Positions 27,133-37,400 of a stretch of DNA of 64,000 nucleotides are shown here, one piece after another. Each line of letters begins with the position of its first letter. Position 1 is the first letter of the stretch. The stretch lies in contig BEIE01000002.1 of NCBI GenBank assembly GCA_002898255.1, positions 310,001 through 374,000 of the forward strand. The letters run 5' to 3'. Source of the stretch: a bacterium HR28. Its GTDB lineage: Bacteria; Chloroflexota; Chloroflexia; Thermomicrobiales; Thermomicrobiaceae. The position numbers were made by a program, and so were the translations under genes. The notes beneath the pieces were generated by a model. That model did no database searches, was not told the origin of the DNA, and was given only the letters and a program-made list of their open reading frames with translations.

Positions 27133-27444
27133 ATGGTCAACCAGGTCGGGCACGTCTGGCACGATCCCTCGATCCAGCGGGTTGAACCGCCTGAGCAGCA
27201 ACAGGCCCGCCAGCCGGTCACGCCGGTCAGCCGGCCGGATCGGCCATCACAGGCCGCCGAGCTGACACCGGAGCTGCAGGAAGTCCAGCGGGTGATTGAG
27301 ATCGTGCGACAGGCTCCGGATGTGCGGGAAGGGCGGGTGGCAGCGATCCGCAAGCTCCTTGAGACCGGTCGCTACCAGGCGCCGTTGGAGGCGGTTGCAG
27401 ACCGCATCGCTGCCGAACTCCGGCCGACGCTGGAGAGCGAATAG
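27133..27444 (+). CDS. flgM: Anti-sigma-28 factor FlgM
   Basis: 103 residues. A disordered Pro/Gln-rich N-terminus is followed by VREGRVAAIRKLLETGRYQ and a helix EAVADRIAAELR, the FlgM sigma-binding C-terminal half. FlgM holds FliA until it is secreted through the completed hook. It is the first gene after the candidate sigma-28 promoter, so it may be under FliA feedback. Confidence 0.9.
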   Translation: MVNQVGHVWHDPSIQRVEPPEQQQARQPVTPVSRPDRPSQAAELTPELQEVQRVIEIVRQAPDVREGRVAAIRKLLETGRYQAPLEAVADRIAAELRPTLESE

Positions 27445-27459
27445 CTGCTGGGGGACAGC

Positions 27460-27867
27460 ATGGGCAAAGCAGCGCACGGGCGCGGCGCAAGTGACGAGCT
27501 CGCCGCGGTGGGGGAGCTTTTGGCCGCGCTGGTCGAGGCGTTAACGGGTGGCACCCCAGAGGAGATAACGGCCATCGCGCGATTGCTCGAAGAGCGCGCG
27601 ACGGCGCTCGCGCCGACGACCGCCGATGCGGCGCGGTTGGCGGCGATTGTAACGCTCCGTGAGCGCGCTGCACTGCTCATACAGACCCTCTTCGCCACCA
27701 CCGATCAGTTCCTGGTTGACGCCAGGAACGTGCAGGCACGCGGCCAGGGATACCGGCCTGGTCGGGGTGGTGCGTCCCACTTCGAGGCCAGTAGTTGGCC
27801 AAACGGAGAAGGAACATTGGCGACGCTCGCTCAATACCGGCAGGGACTCTCGGATCTCCGGATCTAG
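27460..27867 (+). CDS. FlgN-like flagellar export chaperone
   Basis: 135 residues, all helical and alanine/leucine-rich, with a C-terminal LATLAQYRQGLSDLRI. Sequence likeness to FlgN is weak, but size, helical content and position between flgM and flgK are as expected for the chaperone of FlgK and FlgL. It begins 15 bases after flgM. Confidence 0.65.
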   Translation: MGKAAHGRGASDELAAVGELLAALVEALTGGTPEEITAIARLLEERATALAPTTADAARLAAIVTLRERAALLIQTLFATTDQFLVDARNVQARGQGYRPGRGGASHFEASSWPNGEGTLATLAQYRQGLSDLRI

Positions 27868-27932
27868 GACTATTGCACGGAGTCAAAGTTGCCGAAGATG
27901 TTCCTCAGAGTGAGCGGGAAGGCGGACCGGGT

Positions 27933-29339
27933 ATGGTGTTCCGAGCTCTGGAGACAGCGTTTCGCGGCTTGATGGCCCAACAACGCGCTGTCGATACCGC
28001 TAATCACAACATCGCGAACGCGAACACTCCGGGGTTCGCCCGGCAGCGCGTGCAGCTGGTGCCGAGCATGCCGTACACCGTTCCCGCCTTCAATCGCTCA
28101 GGACTCGCTGGACAGGTAGGCACCGGGGTGCTGGTGGCGAGCATCACCCGGGTGCGGGAATCGGTCTTCGATCTGCAGTACCGGGTACAGTCGCAGGCAC
28201 TCGGTGAAGCCTCGGCACAAGTGGATGCCTACGCACAGATTGAAGCGGTCTTCAACGAACCGACGGAGGCTGGGCTCGGAGCGCTGCTTGACCGCTTCTG
28301 GCGCGCCTGGCAGGCAGTGGGAAACCAGCCAGAAGACCTGGCAGCGCGCGCAGCACTGGTGCAGGATGCCACGACGCTCGCTACGAACCTAAACCGGATG
28401 CGACGACAACTCGGCGAGCTACAAGCCGACGCCGCGACGAAGCTCTCACTCCAAGTAAGCGAGGTGAACAGCATCGCGCAGCGGCTGGCAGCACTCAACC
28501 AGCAGATCGTCGCGGCTCTTGCGACGGGACAGACCCCTAACGATCTCATGGACCAGCGGGACCTCCTCTTGGACAAGCTGGCGAGCTTTACCGGCGTGAC
28601 GATCCGGACACTCCCCAACGGCGCAGTCAACCTCTACCTGGGTGGTTATCCCTTAGTGGATCAGGATCAGTGGTTCCCGCTCGCCGTCCAGGTTTCTGGC
28701 GGGACCGCCAGTATCCGATGGCAGGGAACGAATAGCCCGGTGGCCCTGGAACGCGGTTCGCTACAGGCATTGCTCGACACGCACAACGTCATTCTACCCG
28801 GCCTCGTGCAGAAGTTGGAGGCAATTCGCGACGCACTGGCGAACGAGGTGAATGCGTTACACACCACTGGCTACGGTCTGACCGATCCCCCTGGGCCACC
28901 GCCTGGACGCCCGTTCTTCGTGGTGACGCCGAGCGGCGACCTCGAGGTCGAAGCGACGATCGTAGCGAACCCGCAGCTCATCGCAGCGGCAGACGCTGCG
29001 GACCAGCCAGGGAACAACGCTATCGCGCGTGCGATCGCCGAACTCCGCTCGAAACTCGTGTTGAACGGTAATACGGCAACGATCAACGACTTTTACAACA
29101 CGCTGGTCGCCGAGGTCGGCGGCGCCTCCCAGACGGCCCAGGTGACGCGCGATAACCAGCGGTCCCTCGTCCAGGCGATCGACCGACAGCGGCAGGAGAT
29201 CATGTCGGTCTCGCTGGACGAGGAGATGGCGAACTTGATTAAGTTCCAGCAGGCATACAGTGCGGCGGCGCGCGCTATTACCGCCGTGGATGAGATGCTC
29301 GACCGCATCGTCAACGGAATGGGGCTGGTCGGTCGGTGA
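27933..29339 (+). CDS. flgK: Hook-filament junction protein 1, FlgK
   Basis: 468 residues from the ATG at 27933. It begins MVFRALETAFRGLMAQQRAVDT and has HNIANANTPGFARQRVQL, the FlgK N-terminal motif. A variable middle follows. The C-terminus has SLDEEMANLIKFQQAYSAAARAITAVDEML, the classical coiled-coil closing element. It lies between the hook and FlgL in the flagellum. A frame upstream of this start overlaps the FlgN-like gene and is not used. Confidence 0.96.
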   Translation: MVFRALETAFRGLMAQQRAVDTANHNIANANTPGFARQRVQLVPSMPYTVPAFNRSGLAGQVGTGVLVASITRVRESVFDLQYRVQSQALGEASAQVDAYAQIEAVFNEPTEAGLGALLDRFWRAWQAVGNQPEDLAARAALVQDATTLATNLNRMRRQLGELQADAATKLSLQVSEVNSIAQRLAALNQQIVAALATGQTPNDLMDQRDLLLDKLASFTGVTIRTLPNGAVNLYLGGYPLVDQDQWFPLAVQVSGGTASIRWQGTNSPVALERGSLQALLDTHNVILPGLVQKLEAIRDALANEVNALHTTGYGLTDPPGPPPGRPFFVVTPSGDLEVEATIVANPQLIAAADAADQPGNNAIARAIAELRSKLVLNGNTATINDFYNTLVAEVGGASQTAQVTRDNQRSLVQAIDRQRQEIMSVSLDEEMANLIKFQQAYSAAARAITAVDEMLDRIVNGMGLVGR

Positions 29340-29379
29340 GCGCAGTGCTGCTGAGCCGGCAGGAGAAAGGGGAACGACA

Positions 29380-30255
29380 ATGCGGGTGACGCATGGGATG
29401 CTGGTGGACACGCTGCTCAGGAACCTCGCAGGGAACCTGGCGCGAATGGAGCGGGTGTACCAGCAGATCACCTCGGCACGCCGCATTGCCCGGCCGTCCG
29501 ATGACCCGGTAGGGACGGCGACGGTGCTTCGACTGGGCTCGGCTGTCCAGGAGATCGAGCAGTATCTGGCGAACGTCGAGCAGGCGAAGACGTGGCTCGA
29601 CTTGACCGATCAAGCACTGACGACAGTGGGGCAATCGCTGCAGCGGGCACGGGAGCTCGTGGTGCAGGCTGCGAACGACTCGCTTTCGGCCGACGACCGT
29701 CAAGCAATCTGGCAAGAGTTGACCGCGCTGCAGGAGCAGATCGCCACAACGGGCAACTATGCACACGCTGGCCAATACCTCTTTGCTGGCACCCTGACGC
29801 AGACCGAGCCGTTTGACCTCTCGACCGATCCACCAACGTATCAAGGCAACAGCAATCCACTCTCCCGACTGATCGACCGCGGGGTCAGCATTGAGATCAA
29901 CGTGACAGGTGATACGGCGATTTTGCCAGTGCTCCAGGCAATCAAGCAGGCGCGGGACGCCGTTGCAGCAAACGACCCGGCAGCAATCCGTGCGACACTC
30001 TCCACGATCGACGCGGCGCACACGCAGCTATTGGCAGCGCAGGCCTCGGTCGGCGCCCGGGTCAATCGCCTTGAGGCGCAGCGAGACCGCTTGCTCGATG
30101 CACACACGAGCACGTTGCGGCTCCTGAGCGAGGCCGGCGACACCGACATGGCTGAGGCCGTCACACGCTTCTCGAAGGAAGAACTGACGTACCGGGCGGC
30201 ATTACAAGCAGGAGCTCGCGCAATCCAACCGACACTGCTCGATTACCTCCGGTGA
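29380..30255 (+). CDS. flgL: Hook-filament junction protein 3, FlgL
   Basis: 291 residues from the ATG at 29380, after AGGAGAAAGGGG. MRVTHGMLVDTLLRNLAGN and ITSARRIARPSDDPVGTATVL are the flagellin-like N-terminal D0/D1 helices, and the C-terminal helix repeats the flagellin pattern (DMAEAVTRFSKEELTYRAALQ). It joins FlgK to the filament. No flagellin gene is in the window. Confidence 0.95.
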   Translation: MRVTHGMLVDTLLRNLAGNLARMERVYQQITSARRIARPSDDPVGTATVLRLGSAVQEIEQYLANVEQAKTWLDLTDQALTTVGQSLQRARELVVQAANDSLSADDRQAIWQELTALQEQIATTGNYAHAGQYLFAGTLTQTEPFDLSTDPPTYQGNSNPLSRLIDRGVSIEINVTGDTAILPVLQAIKQARDAVAANDPAAIRATLSTIDAAHTQLLAAQASVGARVNRLEAQRDRLLDAHTSTLRLLSEAGDTDMAEAVTRFSKEELTYRAALQAGARAIQPTLLDYLR

Positions 30256-30277
30256 CGGCCAAGTAAAGGAGCAGAGG

Positions 30278-30715
30278 ATGACACAACCGATCAGCGAGCC
30301 CCAGACAGTAAGCAATCTCACGGCGGTCCAAACCGAGGTCATCTTTCCCAACGGGCTTGTGGGCTGCCCGGAATGGCGACGCTTCATGGTGGAAGTCCCG
30401 GAAGATCTACCAGGGCTGCTCCTGCTCCGCTCCCTCGACGAACCGGGGATCGAGTTTGTGCTCGCACCGGTTCTGGAGCTGGTTCCGGACTTCCTGGAGC
30501 AGCTGGCCGCATCTGACCGCGCGGCGCTTGTGGCTCTTGGAATCGGGCGCAGCGAGCGGGTAGAGCTGTGGGCGACGCTCAGTGTGCACGAGGACGGATC
30601 GGTGACGGCGAACCTGCTTGGCCCGCTGGTCCTTGATTTCGAACGGGGTTGCGGCACGCAAGTCGTCCTGACAGAGTCAGGCTGGGGAACGCGTCATCCG
30701 ATCCTGACGCGGTGA
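30278..30715 (+). CDS. fliW: Flagellar assembly factor FliW
   Basis: 145 residues. TEVIFPNGLVGCPEWRRFMVE and a following beta-barrel pattern with NLLGPLVLDFERGCGTQVVL identify FliW. In Bacillus, FliW binds flagellin or CsrA and so controls translation of flagellin. It lies next to csrA, which fits that partnership. Confidence 0.93.
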   Translation: MTQPISEPQTVSNLTAVQTEVIFPNGLVGCPEWRRFMVEVPEDLPGLLLLRSLDEPGIEFVLAPVLELVPDFLEQLAASDRAALVALGIGRSERVELWATLSVHEDGSVTANLLGPLVLDFERGCGTQVVLTESGWGTRHPILTR

Positions 30716-30728
30716 AAGGGGCGCGCCG

Positions 30729-30974
30729 GTGCTTGTCTTAACCCGTCGCCCGGGCGAAGCGGTGGTTATCGGGGAGGGAATCCGGGTTATCATCCTCGCA
30801 GTCGAGGGAGAACGAGTGAAACTGGGGATCGAGGCCTCACGCGAGATCCCAATCGTGCGGGCAGAGCTCCTCGCGGCAGTGGAGGCGGCAAACCGGCAGG
30901 CGGCTTACTCACCGCAGCGTGTCTTAGAGCGTCTCAAGCGCGCCCTGGCAGGTGCAGGTGAAGAGCGACGCTGA
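30729..30974 (+). CDS. csrA: Carbon storage regulator CsrA
   Basis: 81 residues from a GTG at 30729. VLVLTRRPGEAVVIGEGI is the CsrA beginning, and VKLGIEASREIPIVRAEL contains the RNA-binding region with the conserved EIxVxRxE-like segment. The tail is longer than the usual 61-65 residues, with RQAAYSPQRVLERLKRAL as an extra helix. CsrA represses translation of mRNAs by binding GGA sites and is countered by FliW. It ends the operon. Confidence 0.95.
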   Translation: MLVLTRRPGEAVVIGEGIRVIILAVEGERVKLGIEASREIPIVRAELLAAVEAANRQAAYSPQRVLERLKRALAGAGEERR

Positions 30975-31538
30975 TCACCCCCAAGGAACGTACTCCTCGG
31001 CTCTCTTAAGCATACCTGTCCAAAGACAGGCATGAGCATGCTGAACACGGGTAACTTACTCCGCCCCCAGCCGTACTACCTACCGTACCGCCAGCATCGA
31101 GCCGAACTGCATCCGACTATCGCTCGCAGCAGGAACACGGGCACATGACCGTCACTGCTGAGGAGGGCGTTGCCGAGTGAGCTCAACGCCAACCGACTAG
31201 ACAGTTCAGCGAGGAGGAAGAACGATCTACCTCAGGCTGACCCTGGGGAACTCACCAGTCTACCCGTCACACCGCAACGTTCGCTTCCTCCGCACAGTTG
31301 GTAAGAACGCAGTGTGAAAACAATTTTCCGCTCGTCACCGCTTTCCATCACCGCGTGACAGATTCACGGACCGAACGTTGTATGTATCACGGAGGCGCAA
31401 GGTGCCGCTGTCTCTCCGCCAGCGCATTGTCTGAGGGGGTAGCGGAGTATCCAGAGAGTAGGGGTGGGAGCAAGAGCGGGGACCCAACCAATACTGTGGA
31501 CACCAGGTCATCGAATACTGAGGAAGGCGGATATCGCA
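30975..31538. other. Intergenic region after csrA with a small hairpin
   Basis: About 560 bases. CCTGTC (31016-31021) and GACAGG (31026-31031) form a 6-bp hairpin with a CAAA loop, about 45 bases after csrA; no T-run follows. The rest holds no gene-like frame, tRNA or clear promoter. Confidence 0.45.
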
Positions 31539-32237
31539 GTGATCGTCACACGCTGGAGGCTGGTCGCTGAGCGGTGGGAATCGACCTGGCTCGGTTTCAT
31601 CATCGAACTTCCAGGATGCCAGGTCACCGGTTGCTCACTTGAGGAACTCGTCACAGAGGCACCGAAGGCGATTGCGGCACATCGAACGTGGCTTTGCGAG
31701 AAGGGGCTCACTGCCCCTGAGTGTCTCACGGACACGGTCACACTGGTCGAAGTTGCCGAGGCATCTTCCGGTGGCCGAGGACCATTGTTTGAGATCGACC
31801 AGCGCGTCATCACCTCCCAGGAGCTCGCCCACGCATTAGAGGTCGGCGACGCGGCGCTCGCCGACCTGGTCGCGCTAACAGACCGAGCACGAGAGTGGGA
31901 AACCCTACCGCTTGACCAACGACCGGCTGGTTGGACACCACCGGAAATCGTCCGGCACGTCGCGGAGTTCGACCGCTGGTACGCTGCGCGGCTAGCGCCC
32001 GACGCCGGTGCGCTGGCACTACCGGAAGACCCACTCCTGGCGCTCCGGCAGGCAGCGCAGGCGTTCGTTTCGGTCGTCCGGGCATGGTGGGCTGTGTGGG
32101 GAAACCGCAGAGTGGAGCGCGAGGGCGAGCAGTGGACGGTGGGGAAAGTCCTGCGCCGCCGGACGGGTCACTTGCGCGAGCACACGGAACAGCTTCGGGC
32201 CTGGGTGACCTGCACCGAGCGCTGGCGATCGGTTTAA
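31539..32237 (+). CDS. HicB-like domain fused to a DinB-like domain
   Basis: 232 residues from a GTG at 31539 after AGGAAGG. Residues about 1-70 (STWLGFIIELPGCQVTGCSLEELVTE) are a HicB-like antitoxin fold, with the PGCQVTG turn. Residues about 85-225 look like a DinB-type four-helix bundle: VRHVAEFDRWYAARL near the first His and GHLREHTEQL near the last. The DinB superfamily includes metal-dependent transferases. No HicA toxin is adjacent. The function of the fusion is unknown. Confidence 0.7.
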   Translation: MIVTRWRLVAERWESTWLGFIIELPGCQVTGCSLEELVTEAPKAIAAHRTWLCEKGLTAPECLTDTVTLVEVAEASSGGRGPLFEIDQRVITSQELAHALEVGDAALADLVALTDRAREWETLPLDQRPAGWTPPEIVRHVAEFDRWYAARLAPDAGALALPEDPLLALRQAAQAFVSVVRAWWAVWGNRRVEREGEQWTVGKVLRRRTGHLREHTEQLRAWVTCTERWRSV

Positions 32238-32418
32238 AGAGGCAAGGTCTCACCGTCCCCAATTTGGGGCGGGATCCCTGGTCTACCCTGAGAGAGCGAG
32301 CGTCACACCTCTGTGCAGGTGACGGTCAGGTGGCTTGTGTGGATGAGCGCGTGCGCGCATGTCATGGGTGCGAGCGCCAAAAGCAGTGAGCGACCCGGGG
32401 GCACAGCTTCATCGCGGC

Positions 32419-32907
32419 TTAGCAGAACAATCGCCAGGTCGTTGGATCACGCCCTGCGGCAGCGTAGTCAAAGTCGCTGGCGAAGGGCTGGAGTGCGTAG
32501 CGCCCCTCCAGCACACGCAATGCAACGTAGCGCGAGAGCGCAGTGACCGGTACGGCAGGATCACGGAGCTCCTGGAGAGAGAAGAAGCGCGCGTCGTCGA
32601 TCTCCTGACCGTCAGCGTGAGGCTCACCAGCGATCCAGTCCAGGAGAAACATCACATACGTGTCAGTCCGCGCGCCATCGCAACGGGTGCGCAGGCCCAC
32701 GACGCCGCGGACGGCGGTCTGGATGCCCGTCTCTTCCGTAACTTCTCGCACGACTGCCTGATCGAGCGTCTCACCAGGCTCCAAGAGGCCACCCGGGAAG
32801 AGGTAGAGCCCGCGAGAGGGGCCGTAGCACTGGCGTACCAAGAGAATGGCATCGCCGCGGCGAACAACACCACCGACGGCAACAACATGATGGTCGTGTT
32901 CGGGCAT
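32419..32907 (-). CDS. Nudix hydrolase
   Basis: 162 residues from the ATG at 32907, after GAGAGAGGAGC. The Nudix box GGLLEPGETLDQAVVREVTEETGI, here starting near residue 38, has all conserved Gly, Glu and Arg positions. The preceding strand (HHVVAVGGVVRRGDAILLVRQ) and the following TDTYVMFLLDW suit the ADP-ribose/NTP type pyrophosphatases. Substrate not determined. It faces the HicB-DinB gene tail to tail. Confidence 0.92.
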   Translation of the reverse strand: MPEHDHHVVAVGGVVRRGDAILLVRQCYGPSRGLYLFPGGLLEPGETLDQAVVREVTEETGIQTAVRGVVGLRTRCDGARTDTYVMFLLDWIAGEPHADGQEIDDARFFSLQELRDPAVPVTALSRYVALRVLEGRYALQPFASDFDYAAAGRDPTTWRLFC

Positions 32908-33872
32908 GGCATGCTCCTCTCTCTGACACCCTCTCCAGTATGGCCGCTTCGCGGCCATCCAGCGAAGAGGAGGCCGGCCAGACGAGGCAGGCGCAGTGGG
33001 ATCTCTGTTATTCTCCTGCCGCACAGACAGCGGGTCGTAACATTGCTCCTCATTGGAGCTGGGGCCTCTCTTGGAAACGTCGCATCGCCATGCGGTTCTT
33101 TAACTTTCCTCTCCTCGATGAGGGAACGAGTGGGACACGAGCAACACCGTCGGTTCTTCTCGCTGGTGACAGGGGCGCAAGGCTGCTCCGATACAAGGCC
33201 ATGCCTCGTCGATCGGTTGCCTGAGCGCGACGGGTTACGGACACACGGTGACACCTAGGTTTTCCGGTCTAGGTACAAGTGCAGGCTCTTCGTATCGAGC
33301 AGTAGAGGGCTGTGTGCGGAGCAGGAGCGATCTCACACGATCGGATCTTGGATGGCTCGGTCCAGAGTATCCAACACGCCCTCTTGGGGATGCACGCGCA
33401 CCGTGGGCACAACAGTGTCCGGACCGTGGCGCAATTCCGGCCCCACAGTGCCTGGAGTCTCCGTGGCAGCGGGCAGAGGCAGGCCGCCTTTCTCTTGCGG
33501 CTGACCGCGGTCACAACCGTGTTGAGCAGACGAGGCACAACTCGTTACGCTCCCAAGGGAACGCGAGTTCGGGGACGCGATCTTTCGCGCCAATCCGGGG
33601 AATAGCGGCTCATGCCTGCGCGGCGCAGATGACGCTCGGCTTTATGGAGTTGATCCCTGTCGGATAGACAAGGGGGGCAGCAAACAGGAGCTCAGACGCT
33701 CCTTGCAGTCGCGGCAATCGCCGAATTCCATCAGGTCCTCCTGGGACATGAGCTAAAGCACGGACTATGGCGTGGGCACGTGAGAGGTTAGGAAAGCCTG
33801 ATCGGCGACACAGCGCGGCGATTACTGGGTGATAGCCGACCAGTCATAAGTTGCAAGGCGACATGCCGCGCC
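32908..33872. other. Intergenic region, nothing recognised
   Basis: Almost 1 kb between two minus-strand genes with only overlapping, low-complexity frames on both strands. No repeat, tRNA or promoter was seen with confidence. Decayed coding sequence is possible. Confidence 0.4.
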
Positions 33873-34295
33873 TCAGGGTTGCGGGACAAGGTCACGGGGG
33901 TTGTGAATCTTCCAGTGGCCGTCTTCGTAGACGAGACGGAACATGTAGGTCGAGACACGTGGGCCAAGGCGTTGGACCACGATGACGGACGCCTGATCGC
34001 CGCGAATTTCGGGCTCGTCGATTTGGAGAATCTCGATGCGGCTACCAACTTCCTTAGCAACCTGGACCACAGCGGCGAACTCGTCAAACGACTCCCCCTC
34101 GTTCGTCGCGCGGGAGTGCATGAGCCAGGCTTCGCCGGCACGGCCGTGGTAGATGGCATCGAGGTACCGGGTGACGACGAAGCGAATTTCATCGGCTGGG
34201 TTGGCGAAGGGCGTGGGGGTTGGTGCGGGAGCGGGACGAGAACACGCCAGGAGCGCGAGTGCAAAGAACAGAAGGGGCATAGACCAACGGTGCAT
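33873..34295 (-). CDS. Lipoprotein with NTF2-like domain
   Basis: 140 residues. The signal peptide ends in the lipobox LALLAC with Cys18, followed by a short Pro/Thr linker. FVVTRYLDAIYHGRAGEAWLMH and ASVIVVQRLGPRVSTYMFRLVYEDGHWKIHNP suggest the alpha-beta cone fold of NTF2-like/DUF4878 lipoproteins. It is probably at the outer face of the membrane. It lies divergent to the formate dehydrogenase operon, separated by about 150 bases. No enzyme activity is claimed. Confidence 0.8.
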   Translation of the reverse strand: MHRWSMPLLFFALALLACSRPAPAPTPTPFANPADEIRFVVTRYLDAIYHGRAGEAWLMHSRATNEGESFDEFAAVVQVAKEVGSRIEILQIDEPEIRGDQASVIVVQRLGPRVSTYMFRLVYEDGHWKIHNPRDLVPQP

Positions 34296-34349
34296 GGCAG
34301 ATCTCCCGTGCCTTCGACGAAGCGCTGAGGCAAGGATAGCGAGCAGCTC

Positions 34350-34378
34350 TTGACATGGTCAACCACCGTGTATAAGAT
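34350..34378 (+). promoter_or_regulatory. Candidate promoter of the formate dehydrogenase operon
   Basis: TTGACA at 34350-34355 is a perfect -35 box. TATAAG at 34371-34376 (15-base spacer) or TAAGAT at 34373-34378 (17-base spacer) could be the -10. The start codon is about 60 bases downstream, after GGAGGAGGG. Confidence 0.55.
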
Positions 34379-34444
34379 ATGAACAACTTCGAGCCATTCC
34401 CGCGTCTCAGCGTGTCCTTACGGAGTGTGGAGGAGGGTACCGTA

Positions 34445-37400
34445 ATGGCCGTGGCTGTGTCGCGTCGGCAGTTCCTCAAGGTCGGCGGCGCGGCAGCCGG
34501 GACGGCAGCGGGGGCATTGCTCGGGCTGGGGGTGGACCTGCGGCCGAAGCAGGTACGTGCCCAACAGCTGCGCATTAAAGATGCGCAGGTTTATCCGAGT
34601 GTCTGCCCGTACTGCGCGGTCGGCTGCGGCACGTTGGTGCACGTTGTGAACGGGCAAATTGTCAACATTGAGGGGAACCCGAAGAGCCCGATCAACAAGG
34701 GGAACCTCTGCCCCAAGGGAGCGGCGACATACCAGCTGCACGTCAATCCGAACCGGCTGACGAAGGTGTTGTACCGCAAGCCATACGGGACACAGTGGGA
34801 AGTTGTCGATCTCGACTGGGCGATGGACCGCGTCGCGGAGCTGGTCAAGAAGACGCGGGATGAGACGTTTGTGGAGACGCTGCCCAACGGGAAGCGGGTC
34901 ATGCATACAACAGCAATCTACTCGTTGGGTGGGGCAACGATCGACAACGAGTGGAACCACATCCACCAGAAGCTGATGCGCGGCCTGGGGATTGTGCGGA
35001 TAGAAAACCAGGCGCGGATATGACACAGCTCGACCGTCCCCGGTCTGGGGACTCGGCTTGGGCGTGGTGGTTCGACCACCTTCCCCGGAGATCTCGTCAA
35101 TGCTGATCTGATCGTCATCATGGGTTCGAACATGGCTGAAAACCACCCGGTGGCGTTCCGGTGGGTGGCTGAGGCCAAGCGGCGTGGTGCCAAGTTGATC
35201 CATGTCGATCCACGATTCACTCGTACCTCGGCAATGGCTGATCTCTATGTTCCACTTCGCTCAGGGACGGACATTGCGTTCCTCGGCGGACTCATTCGCT
35301 ACATGATCGAAAACGAGAAGTACTTTAAGGACTATGTCGTCAATTACACCAACGCGGCGACCATTATTCGGGATGACTTCCAGGACACGGAGGACCTCGA
35401 AGGGGTATTCTCGGGACTCAAGGAAGCGCCGCAAGGAACTTTCCAAAAGTACGTCTACGACAACGCCACATGGCAATACAAGCGGACGGCCGCATGGGAT
35501 GCAGCGAAGGCGCGTGAGGAAGCGCTCAAGGCAGCGACCTTCGCGGAGATGATTCAGAAGATGGTGCCGCCACCGGCAGAGAAAGACCCAACGCTGCAGC
35601 ATCCGCGGACGGTGTTCCAGATCGTGCGGCGCCACTTCTCGCGCTACACGCCGGAGATGGTGGAACAGATCTGCGGTACGCCGAAGGAACTGTTCCTCCG
35701 TGTCGCCGAGATGTTGGCCGAAAACTCCGGGCCAGACAAGACGACGACGTTCGTCTACGCAATGGGTTGGACGCAGCACACCTACGGTGTACAGAACATC
35801 GGCTGCGCCGCACTGTTGCAGCTGCTCTTGGGCAACATGGGGCGGCCGGGTGGCGGCATCCTGGCCCTGCGCGGCCACGCGACGATCCAGGGATCGACCG
35901 ATGTGCCGACGCTCTACCACTCTATCCAGGGCTACATGGCGCACCCGGATGCTCGGCGAGCGCACGACACCCTGCGCGACTACATCCTGACTGAGACGCG
36001 GCCAACTGGCTACTGGGCCAACCTGCCGAAGTTCATGGTGAGCTATCTGAAGTCGATGTATGGGGATGCGGCCAAACCGGAGAACGACTTCGGGTATGAC
36101 TGGCATCCAAAGATCAACGGCGACTACTCCTTTATGGCCAGCTTCCATGCGATGGCCCGCGGGGAGATCAAGGGCGCGTTCTTCTTTGGTCAGAACCCGG
36201 CAACCTCGATTAATGCCAGCCTGATTCGCCGCGCGTTGGCGAACCTGGACTGGATGGTGGTGAAGGATAACTTTGAGATCGAGACTGCCGCATTCTGGTA
36301 CAAGTCGCCAGAGGTGCAGAGCGGCGAACTCAAGCCAGAGCAGATCAAGACGGAGGTCTTCCTCTTCCCCTCGGCCCAGGTCGGCGAGATTGAGGGCACC
36401 TTCACCAATACGCAGCGGCTGATTCAGTTCCATGAGAAAGCAGCTGATCCGCCAGGTGACTGCCGTTCGGATACCTGGTTTACGCACCAGTTGGCCTTGC
36501 GGTTGAAGAAGCTGTACGCCGACTCGACCCTGCCGCGTGACGAAGGGTTCAAGAACCTCACATGGGATTACGACTATGAACCCGGCAAGTACCCGACGAA
36601 TACGCGGATTCAGGGTGAGCCGGATGTGATGAAGATCTGGCGTGAGATCAATGGGTTCAAGACCGACACCGGCGAGCTCCTCAAGGGGTTCGGCGACCTC
36701 AAGGATGACGGCTCAACGACCTGTGCCTCCTGGATCTATTGCGGAGCCTATCCAGAGGAAGGGAAGTTCCTGCCGGCTAACCGTAATCCAGATCCGGATG
36801 ACAAGCCAGGGACGCACCTTGGTTGGGGCTACGCCTGGCCAGCCAACCGACGCATTCTCTACAACCGGGCTTCTGCTGATCCGAATGGGAACCCGTGGTC
36901 GGAGCGCAAGAAGCTGATCTGGTGGGATGCGGGGCAGAAGAAGTGGGTCGGCTACGATGTGCCTGACTTCCCCGCCACGAAGGCACCCGACACGCCGGCC
37001 AAGCCAGGTGCGACTGGCCTAGATGCTCACGACGGGAAGAGCCCGTTCATCATGATGGCCGATGGAAAAGGCTGGCTCTTTGTGCCGGTCGGGTTGCAGG
37101 ATGGGCCATTGCCCACCCACTACGAGCCGATGGAGTCGCCGGTGCCCAACTTGCTCTATCCGAAGTGGCAGAACAATCCGATCGCGAAGTACTACGAGCA
37201 TGAGCGGAACCAGTTGGCAACGGTCGGCGACCCGCAGTTCCCGGTGGTGCTCACGACCTACCGGCTGACCGAGCATCACCTCGCTGGCGGCATGAGCCGC
37301 TGGCTACCGTGGCTGGCCGAGCTGCAGCCGGAGCTCTTCGTCGAGATCAGCCCAGAGTTGGCGGCTGAGAAGGGGATCAAGAACCTCGATTTGGTGCGCA

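Noticed and set aside
34445-35023. A separate short molybdoenzyme fragment ending at TGA 35021
   Set aside because: The downstream frame is in the same phase, continues the homology, and a SECIS hairpin follows; a single selenoprotein gene explains all of this.
35261-36487. A 408-codon minus-strand open frame
   Set aside because: It is antisense to the formate dehydrogenase catalytic subunit gene.
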